Assembly (NCBI GenBank): GCA_964058845.1
Contig: CAXKVR010000173.1
Span: forward strand, 50,667 to 114,666
Source: Carex sylvatica
Taxonomy: Eukaryota > Streptophyta > Magnoliopsida > Poales > Cyperaceae
DNA: 64,000 nt
Direction of reading: 5' to 3'
Shown: positions 62,094-64,000 of the stretch, piece after piece
Position numbering within the stretch: the stretch's first letter is position 1
Layout of the letters: each line of letters starts with the position of its first letter
Program-made: the position numbers and the translations under genes
Notes under the pieces: model-generated
The model's database searches: none
The model's input: the letters and a program-made list of their open reading frames with translations, nothing else
Told to the model about the DNA's origin: nothing

Positions 62094-63107
62094 TTATTTC
62101 AGTGGAAATAAAAGAGAGAACCAAATTACCACTAGATCATGTGACAAGAGGAGATGGACCAAATTACCACTTCTCCCTCTCCCTACTCTTGGACGTTGTG
62201 ATCTACTGCTAGCAACTCTGTCTCGAGGCTGACCGCCCTCATTCTTAGAACCACCCTGACCACCGGAACGTTTTGGCCCACCGTCACCTGAATAGCCTCC
62301 CATACCACTGTCACGAGTTCCAGTCTCATCCCCATTTCCGGAGTCTCCCGGCCTACTGTCCTGTACACCATCTAGATCATGTAACTTGGTCCATTTGTTA
62401 TACACCAACCATAATGTTTCTTTTGCATCGTCTGCATTGTGTATTCGATTGTAGGACAGTACACGTGAATAGGATCCTTCTAGAAATGCACTGGATAATG
62501 TATGCCAACTACGAGCTAAATTCATATTAAAAATGCCAACTTCGACCGATTCATATTGTGCAATATAATTATTGCAGAGCAAATCACGGATAGGTAAAAT
62601 TCGTGAAGCCTCTGCGAAATATAGAACTATAACAAGAAAACAATCGTTAGCTTTATCGGAGTTGGCTGGTGTATGGGCATAGTTATCCAAAACTGTTACA
62701 GCACTATTCAAAGAAGGTCTTGAAACATTTTGTGATGATGTAGGGGAGGTATATTTGCCGTCAAATCCTAGAGACTCGTGTTGACCCAGAAGACTAGAAA
62801 AATTACCCTCGCGTGTGTGCCCGCTAATTAATCTCCATGGTAATATATTGTTCTCATCACTTAATTGACGGTATCCATAGACCGATAGTGACTCAAGGCT
62901 TGTAACAATTTCAATGCTCCTCCCTATATTATTTGTTAATTCAATTGTAGACCACCTTGTGTCACTGGTAAGTTTTGACGGACCCACTACACCTAAACCA
63001 TCATGAAATTGGTTTAAAAGTTCAATGATACGCCTATGATATCTGTGGATAAAATCTGAATAGACTTCTTCCCGCACATCAAATCTTTCTTGAAGTACTA
63101 CAGGCAT
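62094..63107 (-). CDS. Ribosome-inactivating protein (rRNA N-glycosylase) with a low-complexity tail
   Basis: A 337-residue open frame. The RIP domain spans about residues 8-245 and would depurinate the sarcin-ricin loop of large rRNA. Landmarks are the Tyr-bearing LSVYGYR (about 74-80), a second Tyr in FDGKYTS (119), the catalytic Glu-Ala-x-Arg as EASR (166-169) and the conserved Trp201 in RSWHTLS. No lesion interrupts this frame. The tail (about 250-337) is unusually rich in Gly, Ser, Asp and Arg. It may not be real: a GT donor-like site at 62167 suggests that the original exon ended there. The start chosen (63107) begins at the first Met before the domain; the Met at 63230 would add a repeat-derived peptide. 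No signal peptide is evident, so a cytosolic type 1-like protein is inferred. Confidence 0.8.
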   Translation of the reverse strand: MPVVLQERFDVREEVYSDFIHRYHRRIIELLNQFHDGLGVVGPSKLTSDTRWSTIELTNNIGRSIEIVTSLESLSVYGYRQLSDENNILPWRLISGHTREGNFSSLLGQHESLGFDGKYTSPTSSQNVSRPSLNSAVTVLDNYAHTPANSDKANDCFLVIVLYFAEASRILPIRDLLCNNYIAQYESVEVGIFNMNLARSWHTLSSAFLEGSYSRVLSYNRIHNADDAKETLWLVYNKWTKLHDLDGVQDSRPGDSGNGDETGTRDSGMGGYSGDGGPKRSGGQGGSKNEGGQPRDRVASSRSQRPRVGRGRSGNLVHLLLSHDLVVIWFSLLFPLK

Positions 63108-63310
63108 TGGGTAGCTATTTGAGCTAACAGTGTGTGTGTGAGAGAGAGAGAGTGAACCGACGGGGAAGCCGGAGCAGAGCGATTGACGCGAGCTGGCACA
63201 GAGAGGGGCGGGAGGGAGAGAGCCCGTCAAAACTTAATGCATATCTGGCGTGAGAGAGAGAGAGGGGCGGGAGGGAGAGAAAGCCCGTCAAAACTTTTAG
63301 AAAGCCCAAA
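63108..63310 (-). promoter_or_regulatory. Leader of the RIP gene with a duplicated GA-rich block
   Basis: A GAGAGAGA/ACACAC-rich leader precedes the start. GGGGCGGGAGGGAGAGA..GCCCGTCAAAACTT occurs twice, at about 63206-63236 and 63266-63298, a direct duplication of about 60 bp. The upstream frame through it is low-complexity. Confidence 0.5.
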
Positions 63311-64000
63311 TGAGTGGGCTTGAGGCTTTGTTTTGAGGAGTTAGGGTGATAACGCTACCTCCTTGTAGCTTAGATCTTTCAGATAAAAAAATATCAACAA
63401 TAACTGGTATGAATTAATGCATATGACATAAAAAACGAAAATTATTACAACTGTAATAATTGTAACTTTTCAAATGTTGGAGCCTTCAGCCATGCAACTT
63501 TTATTAACAACTACTGCATATTTTAAATCCGCAATTTGTTAAATTGGATAGATTAATTAAAAATGACAATTGGCTGAATTAAATGATAGATATATAGCTT
63601 TTTTTGTGTGACAAAAGTGGGGTATACCAACCAATTTTATTACGAAAATATTAGTGTGTTTTACAAAAAGGGTTGGTACAGAGACTGTATCAACAAGCCT
63701 ACAACATACAAAAATTAAACAAAACTAGTTAAGTGCCCATACTTTGCAATGGAAACGAAACATTTATTTAGTAATTTTTAGATTATAAACTTACAATCAT
63801 ACCAAAAATAGCTTTTAAATTTCATAAATTGTATGAAGAATGGATTAAGAGTATGTCTTTAATTTTATTAGTTACAGTGTCTCGTTAAATCTTGAAATTT
63901 GTTTATTTATATTTGGATGTGATGTTATGGAAGACGATGAAAATAAGTAAATTAATCTGAACTATATAATGATGAAATCAAAATATTAATTGTTTTATAA
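63311..64000. other. Upstream DNA of the RIP gene, AT-rich, no gene seen
   Basis: At 63346-63376 GATAACGCTACCTCCTTGTAGCTTAGA resembles AATAACGCGGCCCATTTCCTTGTAGCCTAGA upstream of the DUF6598-like gene (about 52117-52146). The rest is AT-rich. A stretch at 63600-63720 looks transposon-like (GGGTTGGTACAGAGACTG), but no ends were found. Confidence 0.4.

Noticed and set aside
56505..63107. An in-frame RIP-ubiquitin ligase fusion gene
   Set aside because: The RIP donor-like site at 62167 leaves phase 1, while the first UPL exon at 62021 begins in phase 0, and the UPL part has a frameshift and a nonsense codon. No single protein can be read through.

Overview
The window is nuclear DNA of a flowering plant. 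Coding genes carry many short GT-AG introns, intergenic DNA is very AT-rich, and plant transposon families (hAT, Mutator-like, Tourist-like MITEs, a Tat/Athila-type Ty3/gypsy element) fill about half of it. Three signs point, by inference only, to a monocot, perhaps Poales: the first exon of the methyltransferase gene is strongly GC-rich compared with its 3' exons, a ribosome-inactivating-protein (RIP) gene is present, and so is a two-module gene resembling the grass-rich DUF6598 family.

Layout. 280-4328 (minus): GSK3/shaggy kinase of the ASK-theta type, running off the left edge. 4764-13003: hAT MITEs and one internally deleted hAT with a perfect 8-bp target duplication. 13300-15000: a decayed repeat and minus-strand scraps of unrelated genes (PPR, ASCC3-type helicase, an unidentified exon). 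15727-31682: a three-level transposon nest. A small CAGGG-type MITE is split by a 15.6-kb hAT composite holding two head-to-tail transposase copies between one pair of ends, and the second copy is split by a 7.6-kb Ty3/gypsy element. 32746-34957 (plus): complete five-exon rhomboid intramembrane protease gene. 37290-41372 (minus): complete seven-exon QUA3-type Golgi methyltransferase gene with a MITE in its last intron. 43290-47478: Tourist-like MITE, a ~173-bp tandem array and a broken MuDR-type transposase. 49207-51545 (minus): two-module DUF6598-like gene with a damaged 5' end. 56505-62021 (minus): UPL3/UPL4-type HECT ubiquitin-ligase pseudogene lacking its start and its middle. 62094-63107 (minus): intron-poor RIP gene with a Gly/Ser/Arg-rich tail.

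How the parts relate. The kinase and the QUA3-type gene correspond to near neighbours in Arabidopsis (At4g00720 and At4g00740, from memory), so the left half looks like an old conserved block stretched by transposons. On the right, the RIP gene and the DUF6598-like gene share short upstream and intronic sequences although the UPL pseudogene lies between them. That suggests duplication or splitting of one RIP/DUF6598 locus. Many defects in the mobile elements are C-to-T or G-to-A changes (CAA to TAA, CGA to TGA, mismatched target duplications, an Asp-to-Asn change in the protease), as expected from decay of methylated DNA.
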